From contig NC_082409.1 of NCBI RefSeq assembly GCF_004011695.2, forward strand, positions 1,240,001 to 1,304,000: 64,000 bases of DNA. The letters are read 5' to 3'. The notes beneath the pieces are model-generated. The model was given only the letters and a program-made list of their open reading frames with translations, had not been told where the DNA came from and did not search any database. The position numbers were made by a program, and so were the translations under genes. Within the stretch, counting starts at the first letter, position 1. Each line of letters begins with the position of its first letter. This DNA comes from Ascochyta rabiei (taxonomy: Eukaryota > Ascomycota > Dothideomycetes > Pleosporales > Didymellaceae). Shown piece by piece: positions 1-11,744 of the stretch.

Positions 1-1353
1 TTGGGCACGCTCGTTGCCCAGTCCGACGCAGGCCTGCTGTCCGACCGAGGCCCCGACCTGGGCCGCCACACGCGCCTCGCGCAGACCCAGGCCATCATGA
101 CCGACACGGGGGCCGTCGAGTGTGTCAGCATCGACAGCACCCGCCACAACGCCTTCTTCGCAGTCCAGAACACGCTCAACCAAGTCGACCTCACCACGCT
201 CCAGATCGTCTCGCGCACGCCCTACCCCTTCCCCATCACCGCCCTCAGCGAGGCACACCACTCGACGCCACTGACTGTGGGCACAAACTGGACACTGCAC
301 CTGCACGACACCCGCAAACCCGCACCCCCCTCCTCGCGCCTCGAGCTCCTCAACACACCCCCCACCTCCTCCTTCTCCCGCCTTGCCTGTGGCGACTTCG
401 GCGACCACGTCTCCCTCACGCAGCCCGGCCCCCTCTCCATCGCCCACCTCCCCCCCACCCTCGGCGACGGCAACGGCAACATCTGGGTCTCGGGGCGCTT
501 CACCTCCCTCCTACACTTCGACCGCCGCTTCTTCCCACGCCTGCGCGGGACCGTCCACTCAGGCGCCCGCACATCCAGCCTGACCGTGATCCCGCACCCC
601 TTCATCCCGCACAACCTGCGCCTCGGCGCCCCTCACGCCTCCCCCGGCCTGCTCCTCTCCGCGCGCCAAACACCCGGCATGACGCTCGTCGCCGCCGGCG
701 CGTACAAAGGCAAGGGAAGTCTAGAGCTGTACTCGCTCTCCCCCTCGCCGACCTACGCCATCAACAGCGCCGACGCGCGCACAACGCGCAACACACGCGC
801 ACACTACCAGAACCGACAGACGGCCTCGTCGTCGAAGCTGCTCGCCGTCGCCGCGCACGGGACGCGGATCGTGTTCAGCGACGGCGAGGGGAATCTAAAG
901 TGGGTGGAGCGCGACGCGAGGACGCCTGTGCGGGCATTGAACATCAACGATGCTTCTCATGCTACCAAGAAAGAAGATGGCCGCCGTATCACCCAGCCCC
1001 GCCATCCTTCCTCCACGGCATCGGGGACAGCCCCAGGCACAGGCACAGACACAGGCACAGGCGACATGGTGCAGCGCATCCTCCCCACCATCTCCCCGAC
1101 CATCTCCCCTCCCCACCCCTCCCCACCCGCCCTCGGGACGCAGAACCTCCTCCTCTGGACCGGCGACGGGCGACTCGGGCTAGCGCATTTCGGCCGCGCC
1201 GACCTCTGCGACGCGGACACCTTCGAGGACGCGCTGGAGCACCAGGCAGACACCCCGGACAGATCGAGGGAGAGAGAGTATAGTCTCAACATGCGGAGGG
1301 CGCTGGAGCAACAGGCGAGGGAGCTGCGCTGGTTGAGGGGTTATGGACTGTAG
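1..1353 (+). CDS. C-terminal part of a WD40/beta-propeller-like protein (5' end cut by the window)
   Basis: Frame 1 is open from the first base to a TAG at 1351-1353, so this is the 3' portion of a longer gene; no start is claimed. The 450 visible residues alternate short beta-rich segments such as FFAVQNTLNQVDLTTLQIV with Pro/Ser-rich loops, as in irregular WD40 propellers. They end in a charged tail (MRRALEQQARELRWLRGYGL) of the kind I associate with fungal F-box/WD proteins. A Thr/Gly/Pro-rich linker lies around codons 340-375. I see no catalytic motif. The family assignment is inference from overall texture; a plain hypothetical protein is the alternative. It converges with the SNF2 gene downstream, leaving a gap of only 266 bp. 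Confidence 0.5.
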   Translation: MGTLVAQSDAGLLSDRGPDLGRHTRLAQTQAIMTDTGAVECVSIDSTRHNAFFAVQNTLNQVDLTTLQIVSRTPYPFPITALSEAHHSTPLTVGTNWTLHLHDTRKPAPPSSRLELLNTPPTSSFSRLACGDFGDHVSLTQPGPLSIAHLPPTLGDGNGNIWVSGRFTSLLHFDRRFFPRLRGTVHSGARTSSLTVIPHPFIPHNLRLGAPHASPGLLLSARQTPGMTLVAAGAYKGKGSLELYSLSPSPTYAINSADARTTRNTRAHYQNRQTASSSKLLAVAAHGTRIVFSDGEGNLKWVERDARTPVRALNINDASHATKKEDGRRITQPRHPSSTASGTAPGTGTDTGTGDMVQRILPTISPTISPPHPSPPALGTQNLLLWTGDGRLGLAHFGRADLCDADTFEDALEHQADTPDRSREREYSLNMRRALEQQARELRWLRGYGL

Positions 1354-1619
1354 GGTGTCATCTAGGTGATTCCCAAAACCCAATCGTGACAACTTCACAC
1401 GTGTAAAAGGATTGGATATCAACATGTTTCCATCTCTACAGAGCGGGCGCATAGGCTAAACACCACGTGGCCCTGTCCTTGTGATCTGTGCAGATCGGGT
1501 ATCAAGACGCCAAAACACTCTCAGCCGTAGATGCGAACGCCGTAAGTAAAGTAGAAAAACGAGGCTCCAAATCGCTGGCCAGCAAAAACGCGTCATTGCG
1601 TGCTCACGTGCTCGAGCCA

Positions 1620-4600
1620 TCAGCGGCCCATGCCGAAGAGGAACCGGAGTTCCCGCGCATCCAGCCGCGTGAGACTCTTGCTGCTCTTCTCGTCCAGAGC
1701 GGTATCGATCATCTCGCGCTTCTTGTCTTGGATCTCGCAGATGCGATCCTCGACAGTCTCAGGGACCAAGACACGGTGGACCGTAACTTCCCTAGGCTGG
1801 GGCATGCGGTGGGCGCGGTCGATAGCCTGCTCCTCGACATAAGGGTTCCAGAAGGGATCCAAAAGAATCACCTGGGAGGCCTTTGCGAGGTTGAGCCCAG
1901 CGTTACCGGCTTTGAGCGACAAGAGCATGATTCTCTCGTCAGGGCTGTCCATGAACCTCTCAACGGCATCAGCTCGGTCGCCCATCGACATGCTGCCGTC
2001 GTAGCGCTGATACCTCAATCTCCTCTCGTACATCGGCACTTCGAGAAGATCGAGGAGCGAGGTGAACTGGCTGAAGATCAGAACCTTCTCCGTGGGGTCC
2101 TTGGCCGCAATGTCGCTCAACAGCTCCATCGTTTTCTCGATCTTGGCAGACGTGATCCACGTCTTTCTCAAGCGACGGAGGTACTTCTGCTTGGCGGCCT
2201 TGCTACGGAGGGACTCCTTCTTCAGCTGCGCGAGAGTAACCTTGGGCCTAGCTTTCGCCTTGCCCTTGCCCTTGTTGCGCTTCTTCTTCGACTTGGTCTT
2301 CGAAACGGGCTCAACAACTTCGTCAGCTTCTGCGTGGTCGGACTCCCCAGCCTCGTATTCGGACTCTTCCCCATCGGACACGACAAAGCCAGCAAGATCG
2401 CCATTCTCGTCAACATCATCGTCCTCTTCTTCGGCTTCGTCGTCATCGTCGTCCGAGTCAGAACCATCGTCTGCAACCTCCTCTGAGCCAGCTCGCTCAG
2501 CCGGATCGAGCTTTTCCCGAGCATGGACCTTGCAAAAGTGCTTGAAGTCGGTGATCATGGCGGCCTTGAGCTCTCCGCGGCAATGTGGACATTTGGCTCC
2601 GCCGGCATTCTCGTGTCCATCCCTGATAGCACGGTGCGGGTCGACTAGTTTCTGCACGCACTCCCCACACACGGTATGACCGCAAGGCACGATGATCGTG
2701 GGGTTGAGGTCTGCTTCAAAACAGATCGGGCACTCAAAGCTCTCAGCAACCTTCAGCCTGTTGACCACGTCTTCGGCTAGAGCCTGAGCACGGCTCAGGA
2801 GGTCCTCTTCTGCGATATGCTCGGTGGCAGGCTGGCTGAGATCTTTGATGAGATGAGGGTGGCAGCATGCTTGGCGGAGACGCAGCAATAGGACAAGGAC
2901 GTTGGCATAGTTAGCTGCAGACATGACATTAGCTCCAATTCAAATGCACCCACAGATGGACGTCCAGATCTCGTCAACTGCACATACCTGACAGTGTACC
3001 CTTCTCAAGATATTTGTTGAGCTGGACCTGAGACTTGGTCTCGAGAGCTTTGTAGATCTCCATCTCCTCATCACTGAACTCCACAGGCTCTTTCGAGAGG
3101 TGCTTCGGCGGGAGCTTGCACACGATCTGGCCATCAACAAGAGAGTCCTTCTGGCGTCGCAGCATCAGTGACTTTAGCAGGACTTGTACGCGCTGCATGG
3201 CTCGCTTTCTAGTATCGGCGTGGTTATTTCGCAGTGGCTGGAGATGTCAATATGGTTCTCTACATTGACCGTCAGCAAACTCACCTTGCCGAATTCTTGA
3301 TTGAACCTGCTCCAGTCATCTGCGCAATTCATCAATATCTGTCATACACAGGATGGGAACAGCCACCTACTGTAGGGAGGAATTTGAAGGAAGCGAATAA
3401 GAGGAAACAACTCGTCGATCGAGTTCATCATTGGCGTTCCTGTCATGACTAGACGGTGCATTGCCATCAAGTCGTGAGCCGCCTTTGAGCCAATCGTCTG
3501 CCTGTTCTTGATGCATTGTGCTTCATCAATAATGACGCGGTACCTGTGTTTGTGAGTAACATGCTACAATGGCAGCTATACACCACTCACCACATGCATT
3601 CATGGCCCAACAGGGCCAACTTCTCTTTAGCCTTGCGTTGGACACCCGTCCTCTGTTCCTCCAAATGCTTCGTAGACTCCTTTCGAGTCTCCTTCTGCCG
3701 AAATTCGGACGTCAACGTGCCGAATGTCGTCAAGACCACATCATACGTGCGGAGCTTAGCGAAGTCGGCATTTTTGCCGTTGCCGTGGTAGATGTAGACC
3801 TTGAGTTGGTATCGATCATGGACGTGACGTGCAATCTCTTTCTCCCACTGCCGCATGAGGGCAACAGGGGCAATGATGAGAGTGGTCTTGCGCAGTGGAT
3901 CGCCCGATGGCCGAGCACAGATGAGGGAAATTGCTTGTACAGTCTTGCCCAGGCCCATACCATCAGCTAGAATACCACCTTTGTTGGTACCGGTCTCCAT
4001 CTTAAGATAGTGTAAGCCATTCATCTCGAAGCCTGGACTAAATACGTACCTTGATGAGCCAGGTAAGCCCGATCTTCTGGTACTCCTTGAGCTGAGAGCA
4101 CATGATACGAGGCGTCTGCTCACGGCGCTCTGGTGCATCTTCAGCATCGTGCGCTGAAACGTTGCCGAGCAGATTTTCTACGGCTTGAGCCTCATCAACC
4201 GTGAGCGGTATTCCATACTCGTCTTCGTTGTCGCTGGGAGCCCATGGCCTGCCGCTGTTACCAATGTACAAGGGTACTTCTGGGGCCTGATAAGCCGAGT
4301 AGGCAGGGTGAGCTGGTCCGGGCTGCTCAACAGGCGGGAGTTGCCGCAAAGCATAGCTTGTGCCTGCAGGAGTCGGAGCCATCAGAAACTGCGCCAACTC
4401 CTGTTCGGGCATGAACCCCTGTCTAAAGGCGTCAACGGGCTGAGGCACGTCTGGTATGAATGCATTGTTAAGCTCTGGGAAAGGATCTGGCGTAGGGGGA
4501 TTGGATTGCGTCAGGTCAATTACGCTCGAATGAACAGGCCGGCTCGGTGCAAAGGGCAGTTCTTGCTCTCGACCAAGGCCGGCCGTTACTGCGCGGTAAC

Positions 4601-4967
4601 AAGTAGATCCAGATTTTACTGAATTTGGCGTGCTTGGAGCCATGGGGCTGGGGTTCATGCTTGGGCGCTTTGAATCGGGGTAATTTGCGTTGTGCCCCAA
4701 GCTTCGCTTTCGAGATGCGCCAGACGATGAGGCAGGCGATGCTGTCTGAACAGGACGAGTAGGAACGTGGTCCACATATGTACCGGGCAGTCGAGTTGCT
4801 GTAGTGGCCTGACCAAGCTGGGCACTTTCGAGCTCTTCGTACTGATCACCCAACATTTGCTCGTAGAACGGGCGATCGGCGTAGTCCGGCCCATTCTGCT
4901 GGAGAAGGTCCTCAATGAGGTTGATGTTATCCTGCAGCTGCTGAGCTGATACCCAGCCGGCTGCCAT
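1620..4967 (-). CDS. ULS1: SNF2-family ATPase with inserted RING finger (Uls1/Ris1 type)
   Basis: Six exons are proposed: 4967-4050, 4000-3591, 3543-3371, 3319-3285, 3237-2988 and 2914-1620 (1026 codons; all junctions GT-AG, introns 47-73 bp). The start ATG at 4967 opens the conserved protein; the frame is open further upstream but that part looks non-coding. Visible motifs are helicase I GILADGMGLGKT, DEAQ-type box IIDEAQ, TGTP motif III, then a C3HC4 RING (CPIC, PCGH, CPHC) between the two ATPase lobes, then an acidic Asp/Glu tract and a Lys-rich tract. The C-terminal lobe carries LIFSQFTS, AGNAGLNL and AIDRAHR. A SUMO-interacting-like motif, VIDL, lies at residues 149-152. Known family role: a DNA translocase and SUMO-targeted ubiquitin ligase acting in the nucleus on chromatin and at stalled replication. 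A Rad16/Rad5-like paralogue is the alternative, but the RING placement and N-terminal SIM favour Uls1. Confidence 0.9.
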
Positions 4968-5983
4968 GGTCACGGCTGAAGAGCTCTCAGCTCGGGTAGT
5001 AGTGGCGAGAAATTCGGTCAGTCGTTGAGGCTGGCCGAGGGGCAGTAGATATTGGCGATTGTCGGTTGAGCTTGTAACGCGGCAAGGAAAATGGGTGTAT
5101 GGACGCGGGAAAGGCAGTGGTGAAAGGTGAAGTGACGAAACTACGATATGTGGGGAGAGTGAGCTGCAACGTGTTTGCACGTTCAGGCTACTGCGCCGTT
5201 CAGGGCAGGAGGGTGAAGGGTAAAGAAAGAGCCTTGAGGTTGCCGCGACCACCGGATGGCAACAGGCTTGATGTGCCGGGCCTGGACATTAACGAGCGAA
5301 CGATACGGGACGTGAGAAACTCAGGTGGGTGCCTGGAGATAGCCGGTGCGTTCTTCTAGCCGCAAGACATTATGTGAGTCGTTAGGTGTTGAGTGAATGA
5401 AGCCGGACGCGACATGCACTCTGCTCACTATCGATAGGGCAACGATAGTAGGCTGAGCTAAGAATATTGCATCATCGACCAATAAGCATCAGATCATACA
5501 AGGCAAAACGTTCCAAACGGTCAAGGACAGGCTGGAAGGCTCGAAGTGTTTGCACAAAGGCTGGTGAGTTGTTCCCGAGGCTGAGTCCTTCGCCATTGTT
5601 CCGGTGAAAAACGTGTAACGTGTAAGCAAACGATCTGCCGTGCAACGGCGCTTGGACACTACCAACATGGCAAAATCAGATTCAGTCATCTACCAAACTT
5701 ATCTCCTTCTCTCCCTATGACGTAGCCACTGTTCTCAAATTAATGTGGTGCAATGGTCTTGCTCGAAAAGCGGGTTGAGAGAGTCAAAATGCTTGGGAAA
5801 CACAGGTCGAGTGGTGGGAAACGAACACATTGTGCATTGGCAGCTCCACTATGTACACAGTCCCTCAAAGAATCTCGCGAAGACTGAAGTAGGAAATCTT
5901 TCTTGATCAGATTCAGCTAAGTGTACACAAAATACAGTTGCCGCCTCAACGCTCAACTCTCTTCTCTATTCTACATCCCCAAT
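4968..5983. other. Intergenic, upstream of the ULS1-like gene
   Basis: This 1 kb lies between the start of the ULS1-like gene and the stop of the peptidase gene, so it should hold the ULS1 promoter and the peptidase 3' UTR. I see only short non-conserved open frames and no repeat or RNA gene. Confidence 0.6.
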
Positions 5984-7667
5984 TTACGACAGCATCCTGC
6001 TCATGTCGCCACGGATACGGTTGTAGTCCAGGAGACCCTCGATCTGACCAACGGCAGAGATGGCAATGTCGCGGTCCCAGAGCTTCTTCTGGGCAAAAGC
6101 CATGACGTCCTTCTCGGTGATGCGGCCAACGACGCGCTCGACCTCCTCGGGCGATAACCTGCGGCCGGTGGTGATGATCTGGCGACCAATGTCCTCGGCA
6201 ACGGCGGTTGTGCCGTCGAGGGCGAGGAGAATCGAGGCCTTGAGCTGAGCCTTGGCGCGCTCGACCTCGGCAGAGGAGACGTTCATCGACAAGCGGGACC
6301 ACTCGCGGAGGGTGAAGTGGACGAGGTCGTCGAGCTGGGTGACGTTGTTGGAGGTCAGGTAGATACCCCACAGACTAGGAAGGGTTAGCAGGTGCGCGTG
6401 CGCGTGCGTGTGCGTGCGCGTGCGGCGTCTAGACTTACCCAGTGTCCGAGTACGATGTGGAGAAGGACATGAAGCTGTTCGCCAGGTTGTTCTGCGAGAC
6501 GAAAGCGCTGAGCTTGCTGCCGAGGTATGCCGAGTTGCCCATGGAGCGGTCCCAGTTGCCAACGATGGCCTGGGTGACGAGCGCAGTGAAGTAGTCGGGG
6601 TCGCTCCAGCTGACACCCTCGACGGCAATGGCGATGTTGGCGCTGCCCATGGTGTCGTCTCGGAGCCTGACCTCGGAGCCGATGAATTCGGGCTTCTGCT
6701 TCTGCTCGGCGGCGACGATCTTGTTGGAGTAATCCTGGGGCTCGGCGGGGAGGTTGGCGAAGTGCTTCTCGGCGAGCTCGACGAGCTGCTGGTGGGGGAC
6801 GCCGCCAGCACCAACGAGGACCATGCGGTCGGCGGTGTAGTTGGTCTTGATGTAGTTCTCGAGGTCGGAGCGCTGAATGCTCTCGATGTTCTCGCGGGGG
6901 CCGAGGATGGTGCGTCCGAGCGGCTGGCCCTGGTAGGCGGTGGCGTGCAGGTGGTCGAAGACAACCTCCTCAAGCTGCTTGTCGACCTCCTCCTGCTCGC
7001 GGAGGATGACGTCGCGCTCGCGCTCGATGGCGGCGTTCTCGAGCTTCGAGTTTTGGAGGATGTCGGAGAGGATGTCGACGGCGGCGGGCACGTCGTTGTT
7101 GAAGGCCTTGGCATAGTAGACGGTGTTCTCGCGCTGTGTCCGTCAGTATCCATCCCGTGCACGGTGCGGATGCCAATGTCCTCCAGCACGTACAGAAGTG
7201 TAGGCGTTCAGGTGTCCGCCCATGTTCTCAATCTCAAGCTCCAACTGCTGCTGGGTGCGCTTCTCGGTGCCCTGCGTCCATCGTTAACTCCCGGCTTCCA
7301 TCCGTTGCCAGCCGTGCGCTCCGTACCTTGAAAGCAAGGTGCTCGAGGAAGTGAGCGGTTCCGTTGGTCTTGTCCGTCTCGCCGCGGGAGCCAGCATCGA
7401 CCCACACGCCGACGGTCGATGTCTGAGCCCATGGGGAGTGCTCGGTAGCAATCTGCGCGCAAGGGTCAATTGCAGTCCTGGTGTTTCCTAGAGCGTCGCG
7501 CATACCGTGAAGCCGTTGCTGAGCGTGGTGCTCTCCGTCTTGGAGCCGTAGGTGACGGGTGTTGCAAGGCCTCTTGTCAAGGGTGACTTTGAGGACTTGA
7601 CGCTGTTGATAGCCGCGCGGGAGCGCAAGCTCCGCTGCAGGTTCAGTGCGAGCTGCCGGGAAGCCAT
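5984..7667 (-). CDS. MAS1: Mitochondrial processing peptidase beta subunit
   Basis: Five exons: 7667-7506, 7452-7327, 7271-7194, 7133-6439 and 6374-5984, giving 483 residues, the usual length for beta-MPP. The N-terminus ([17 protein letters not shown]) is a basic, Arg-rich mitochondrial presequence. The inverted zinc-binding motif HFLEH appears within [13 protein letters not shown], split by intron 2 just after AFK. The downstream glutamate of the zinc site is in the ENTVYYAK region, and the LVGAGGV segment is typical of the M16 fold. Known role: with alpha-MPP it removes presequences from imported proteins in the matrix. In Neurospora the same polypeptide also serves as core I of the cytochrome bc1 complex, which may apply here. 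All four introns are 53-64 bp. The HxxEH motif argues against the alpha subunit or an inactive core protein. Confidence 0.95.
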
Positions 7668-8448
7668 TGCGTCGGCTCGCTGTGCGAGAGGGGATGGCGG
7701 ATGTGGGGAGGGGGGATAGGTGGTTGATGAAGATTGAGAGCCGGGAAAGTAAGTCGGGGCGTCGCAAAACACGTGAGTGATTTTCAGCTGCACGCTGATA
7801 GGTCGAGTCACTACGACAACATAAAACGAACCCTCGACATGATCCTGCCAGCTTTGCAAACTACCACGCGCCAAAAAAACCATCAAGACTTTGTTCGTCA
7901 TGGCTTGCAGAATCTTGTAGTCAGCGACGAGATCCCCATGTACTCAATGATATCGTCCACCACAGCATCTGCACACATACTGCGCTTTCCTCCCATCGCC
8001 AGTCTAACTAACGTTTCTCGCTGGATCAGTATAGTCCCATGCAGCAATAAAGTCATGGCTAGCATTTAATGCCTGGCGTGAAACTTGAATGGCACCATCT
8101 GCGCGGTACTTTGTAGATGTGTTTGCTGTGATTCACTTTACCTCCATCTTGTGGGGAGTATCAAACTGTTGCCATTTACAACAACTACCACTATGAGTAA
8201 TGTCGAGAGGCGATGACTATGTTGCTGGAGCTGGAGAGCTGATAGATACGAGCTTGCATCATCTAAACCCTTGGTACTGCACGCGATTCAGACCACGAAC
8301 TTTGTAGATTGGTTCATTTTAGAGCTGCACCATACAACTGCTCTGTAGACGACAAGAACGACAACGACATGTATTTTGTGCATTCAACTGTTCCTACTAT
8401 CACATATATCCCACACAAGCCCCCCCCCCCCCCCCCCAATCAGCTCCT
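7668..8448. other. Intergenic between MAS1 and SDH4 genes
   Basis: The stretch holds the MAS1 promoter and the 3' flank of SDH4, with no supported gene. The only striking element is a long poly-C run close to the SDH4 stop codon. Confidence 0.6.
8420..8437. repeat. Poly-C homopolymer, 18 nt
   Basis: An uninterrupted run of 18 C lies 12 bp past the SDH4 stop codon, so on the minus strand it would appear as poly-G in the 3' UTR. Its length is likely to vary between isolates and to be error-prone in sequencing. Confidence 0.9.
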
Positions 8449-9095
8449 CTACGCTGTCCACAGCTGACGGATAGCCTCGGTGATGCCGACATCGTTTGTC
8501 TCGAACGAGTACAAAGCAACGCCCACAAGAACAGTCCCTGCGCGAAGCGCCCAGTTGGCCGCGTTGCGGACAAAAGGTACGCGCTTGGAGGGGAAGTAGT
8601 CGATGATGCACGACTCGAAACCGATGTGCGAGTGGACGACGAGCAGGGCGCAGAGGATCGAGTCGGTGACGGGGTTCAGCGAGCCGGCGGCGAAGGGCGC
8701 AATGGTCAGGGGAATCAATCCGGCGGAGACGATCCTGAATACTGTTAGTTATGGTCGTTTGTAGCATAGCCGGTCTTCGGCCAATATGCCCCGTCCGTCT
8801 CTTGTATAGCCGGAGTAGACATCACCCACCTCTCGAAGCTCCAGTGGTAGCTGCCGTGGGCGTAGCTGGGCTCGGGAACCGGGACCGGTTCATTTGCTGT
8901 TCCAATAATCTTCTGGGGGAGCGGGGGCAGGATCTGGTTCCTCTGGGTTGCGTGGAAGGCGGCAACTCGTGTGGAGTTCTGGAACGCCGGCTTGAACTGG
9001 GCCATGGCGGTGCTGGGGCGCACAAAGGCCGACATCATGCGCTGAGAGGCGGCGGGCGCCTGGCGGAAGACGGTGGGACGCATGAGGGAGGCCAT
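8449..9095 (-). CDS. SDH4: Succinate dehydrogenase membrane anchor subunit (CybS)
   Basis: Two exons, 9095-8830 and 8734-8449, encode 183 residues. The first exon supplies a mitochondrial presequence rich in Arg, Ser and Ala (MASLMRPTVFRQAPAASQR) and the HGSYHWSFER segment that precedes the first helix. The second exon carries three hydrophobic segments. It includes the CybS signature LVVHSHIGFESCIIDYFPSK, with the His-Ser-His and Asp-Tyr residues associated with haem b and ubiquinone binding. Known role: it anchors the Sdh1-Sdh2 catalytic dimer of respiratory complex II in the inner membrane. The joined codon AG|G at the intron keeps the frame. Length and motif order match fungal Sdh4, leaving little doubt. 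Confidence 0.93.
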
Positions 9096-9893
9096 TGCTG
9101 TGCGTGTGTGCGTGATACTGTGGGGGAGAAAGCAGAGTGCGGTCGTGATGTCGACGGTATGCGATGGCCGAGGATGATGTTACCTCCTGTCAGCCAATCA
9201 GCATGCTGCTGAGTAACATCGAAAATGCCTCCGGTTCGGGATTTAGCGGGCTGCGACATGCACTCGACGAACATGTGGGCGAGCGTACATCCAACATGCA
9301 CAAACAGTGTTGAAGCAATTTCCTGAAATCAGAAGTTGGAAAGCATAGTGCGTCTCGTTGCTGCATTTGCTCTCCACGCACGCATTCGTCCGCATGATGT
9401 GTTGACTCGTGCAAGACCCGTACAGCTTGCTCTGTGAGCGCAATTGATCTCCCCATTCACATTGCTTAAAGGTAGACAGACTGTTGCTATTCATCTAACC
9501 AACAGCGCCCCTGCAACATTACATTGCAAGCCAACAGCCGCCTCGAGTATGCTACTGTACGGACATTCAATCCTTCGAGCTTTGAACCATGCTCTCGCTT
9601 TGAATCATGCTCTCGTTTTGACCCACCGGTTAAATGTGTACGATGGTAAGTTACGGTTTGATAGCTCTGTCTCGCTACGGCGACGCTGTAGACCTGGCCT
9701 GTCAAAGCAAGCGTTCACCATGTCAGATAGAACTTGAATGTGTTGGCGCAGGGACACGAACGATTGAGTGGCTGATCAATCGCATACGTGATATACCTAC
9801 TCTCTTGCAAAAGGAAGTCAGACACAAAAGCAGTGCAGAAATCACGGTGTGGTACAGGCAACTCAAGTATCTCGCCATTGCTCGCAGTGACGA
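9096..9893. other. Intergenic, no gene seen
   Basis: About 800 bp between the SDH4 start and the 3' end of a disrupted F-box-like gene. It contains the SDH4 promoter. I found no conserved frame, RNA gene or repeat in it; a short run of near-copies of GCTCTCGTTTTGA-like sequence around 9580-9625 is too degenerate to call. Confidence 0.5.
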
Positions 9894-11002
9894 TCATAAA
9901 CCACACTGCGGTGTGTCGTTGCGATACCCTGGCCCAAAACCACATCCATGCTCAAGGTCCCAATCGCACTGAACGCGACTGGAGCCCTCATGCTTCTTCC
10001 ACTTCGCCCAGACATCCTCATCGGGATTGCACACGATGCCTTGCCTTTTGATCATCTTCTCGTTGTCTAGGTCCTCGACATACTCAGATGCAGCATTGGA
10101 GTAGATAAGAGAGCCACAAATATACTCTTCTTCTTCGTCGGAACTCTTGATTCCGAGTACATGAACAATCCTGGCTTTCAACATGGAGGCCAGTCCGAAC
10201 CCGCCCGAAAGCATCGGCAGCAACCGATGGCACAGTATGCGTTGGTGTAGTCGATTTGAGGATAGAAAACGCTGTGCTTAATCCAACTCAGAGTGTAGTC
10301 AAGGCCACCCTAGCACCCAATAAATTGATCGTGACTGATTTCATGCGAGGGTTGCAGGCGAGCCCTCGCAACCATGTCCTGATAGCTCTCGTGGTCTTCC
10401 TCGGTCGCCTCCTCCCAGGCCGCATGGTCCATGCCCAGCGGTATACTTTGTCGAGGATTGAAGGAAACACTAATATTCTTGACCAACTTCAGTGCACGTT
10501 TTGAAAAGAGCCATCGATTATTGTGAACTATGTTGGTGTGGCTCGGGCCATAAATGGCAGCAGGAGGAGCTCTGAATGGCTGTCTGAGGTGAAAGAAGTC
10601 TGGAAGAACAAACAAGTTCTTAGACATATAGACTTCCTCAGCCTCATCGTGGATTTGTTTGCAGACTCGCAAAATCTGCAGCGAGGGCGTGTCGTAAGAT
10701 GACCATCCCTCGTACCTACTGTATATACAGTAACCTTCCGGACTATAGAAGACCTTACCAACAATTGCGAGGTACTCGTAGATCTCCATTCTCAATTCAG
10801 TCGGAAGGTCCAGGAAACGGAATGGGATATGCATTGCAGAGGAGGAGCCAACCCTGTGACTGATCAGTGGTATGCCAGGGAAGTGGTTCGCCCGGTAGTT
10901 GCCCGGCATCCATGGGTTGCATGGCTGTATGAAGGACTTGATCGCACCGATCGGGAAAATGGAGGTGAAAGTGTATCTGCTAGTCCGTTTGTAGCTAGCC
11001 AT
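9894..11002 (-). pseudogene. F-box/2EXR-like gene, apparently disrupted
   Basis: The first 230 codons (11002-10313) contain an F-box-like start (FRFLDLPTELRMEIYEYLA) and the recurring fungal sequence SLQILRVCKQIHDEAEEVYM, known from large lineage-expanded families of unknown substrate adaptors. The frame stops at a TAG (10310-10312). It then continues in the same frame through a strongly family-like stretch (YPQIDYTNAYCAIGCCR), and coding texture moves by one base into another frame (LASMLKARIVHVLGI and a Glu-rich segment) ending at 9894. A 45-bp intron (GTGCTA to CACAG, about 10319-10275) could remove the TAG, but no intron explains the second frame change. Either the gene is decayed by a 1-nt indel or the base call near 10210 is wrong. 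Polarity and extent are solid; the exact status is inference. Confidence 0.6.
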
Positions 11003-11744
11003 CTATGAAAACATTGATTAGAGAAGCCAGCTGGTGACTGAATGAGAGCCGTGAGTTCAACTCAAGCTCAGTCTCAAGCTCACCTTAAGAAGCCCTGAGC
11101 GCGACTCAACACTCGAGGGTGAGAGACGTGACCAGAGGCCTACGGTGAAGGCACCGGGCGAATCAACTTGTTTAGAGGCGAGTGTCGAGAGCTGTGTGAG
11201 ACTGCTCCTACGGTTCTGAGTTGGCGAGTGAGAGGAGCTGACGAGAAAGGAAAGCACAAACAAACCACGCTTCGTCAGCGTCAGCAAAAGGACTGAACGC
11301 AAATTTGCGGTAGTGGTAGAGCGAGAGACGACAGGCACAATGTGAGTGTGTTGAAGAAGCCCCTGCGAATTCTACATATCGCTGGAAATCTTTTTTTGGT
11401 AGCAACTGAAGGATTGTAGGAAACTGAACATCTAGCTTTCGTGCACGAAGGCACGCCGCCACCTGCGCAGACGAAAATAAGCCATAAACTCATCAGACAT
11501 AACAGTCGAGGGAAGTGCCCAAGACAATGTACCAAAGGGCCGTACTAGTTGTAGGAGGAGCGGGAATCGACCGGGTGTAAGATGTGATGACATGATGAAG
11601 ATTTGGGAATCTAACGAAGAGCACAAGCTCCTGATGCTCTAGAGCACCTTCCATGCCATTAGGGTCGACCAACCAGACACCGTTACCCAGACCAAGATGC
11701 ACCACAATTCCGTGCTTTTTACTTCATGTTGGTTTCGGCATAAT
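11003..11744. other. Intergenic, no gene seen
   Basis: Lies between the F-box-like gene start and the 14-3-3 stop codon. It contains a short GAGC/CTCAAGCTCA-rich patch near 11055-11085 and otherwise unremarkable sequence with only short unconserved frames. Confidence 0.5.

Noticed and set aside
6408..7331. 307-codon plus-strand frame rich in Val, Leu, Gly and Asp
   Set aside because: It is antisense to exon 4 of the processing peptidase and reflects its codon bias; no family resemblance.
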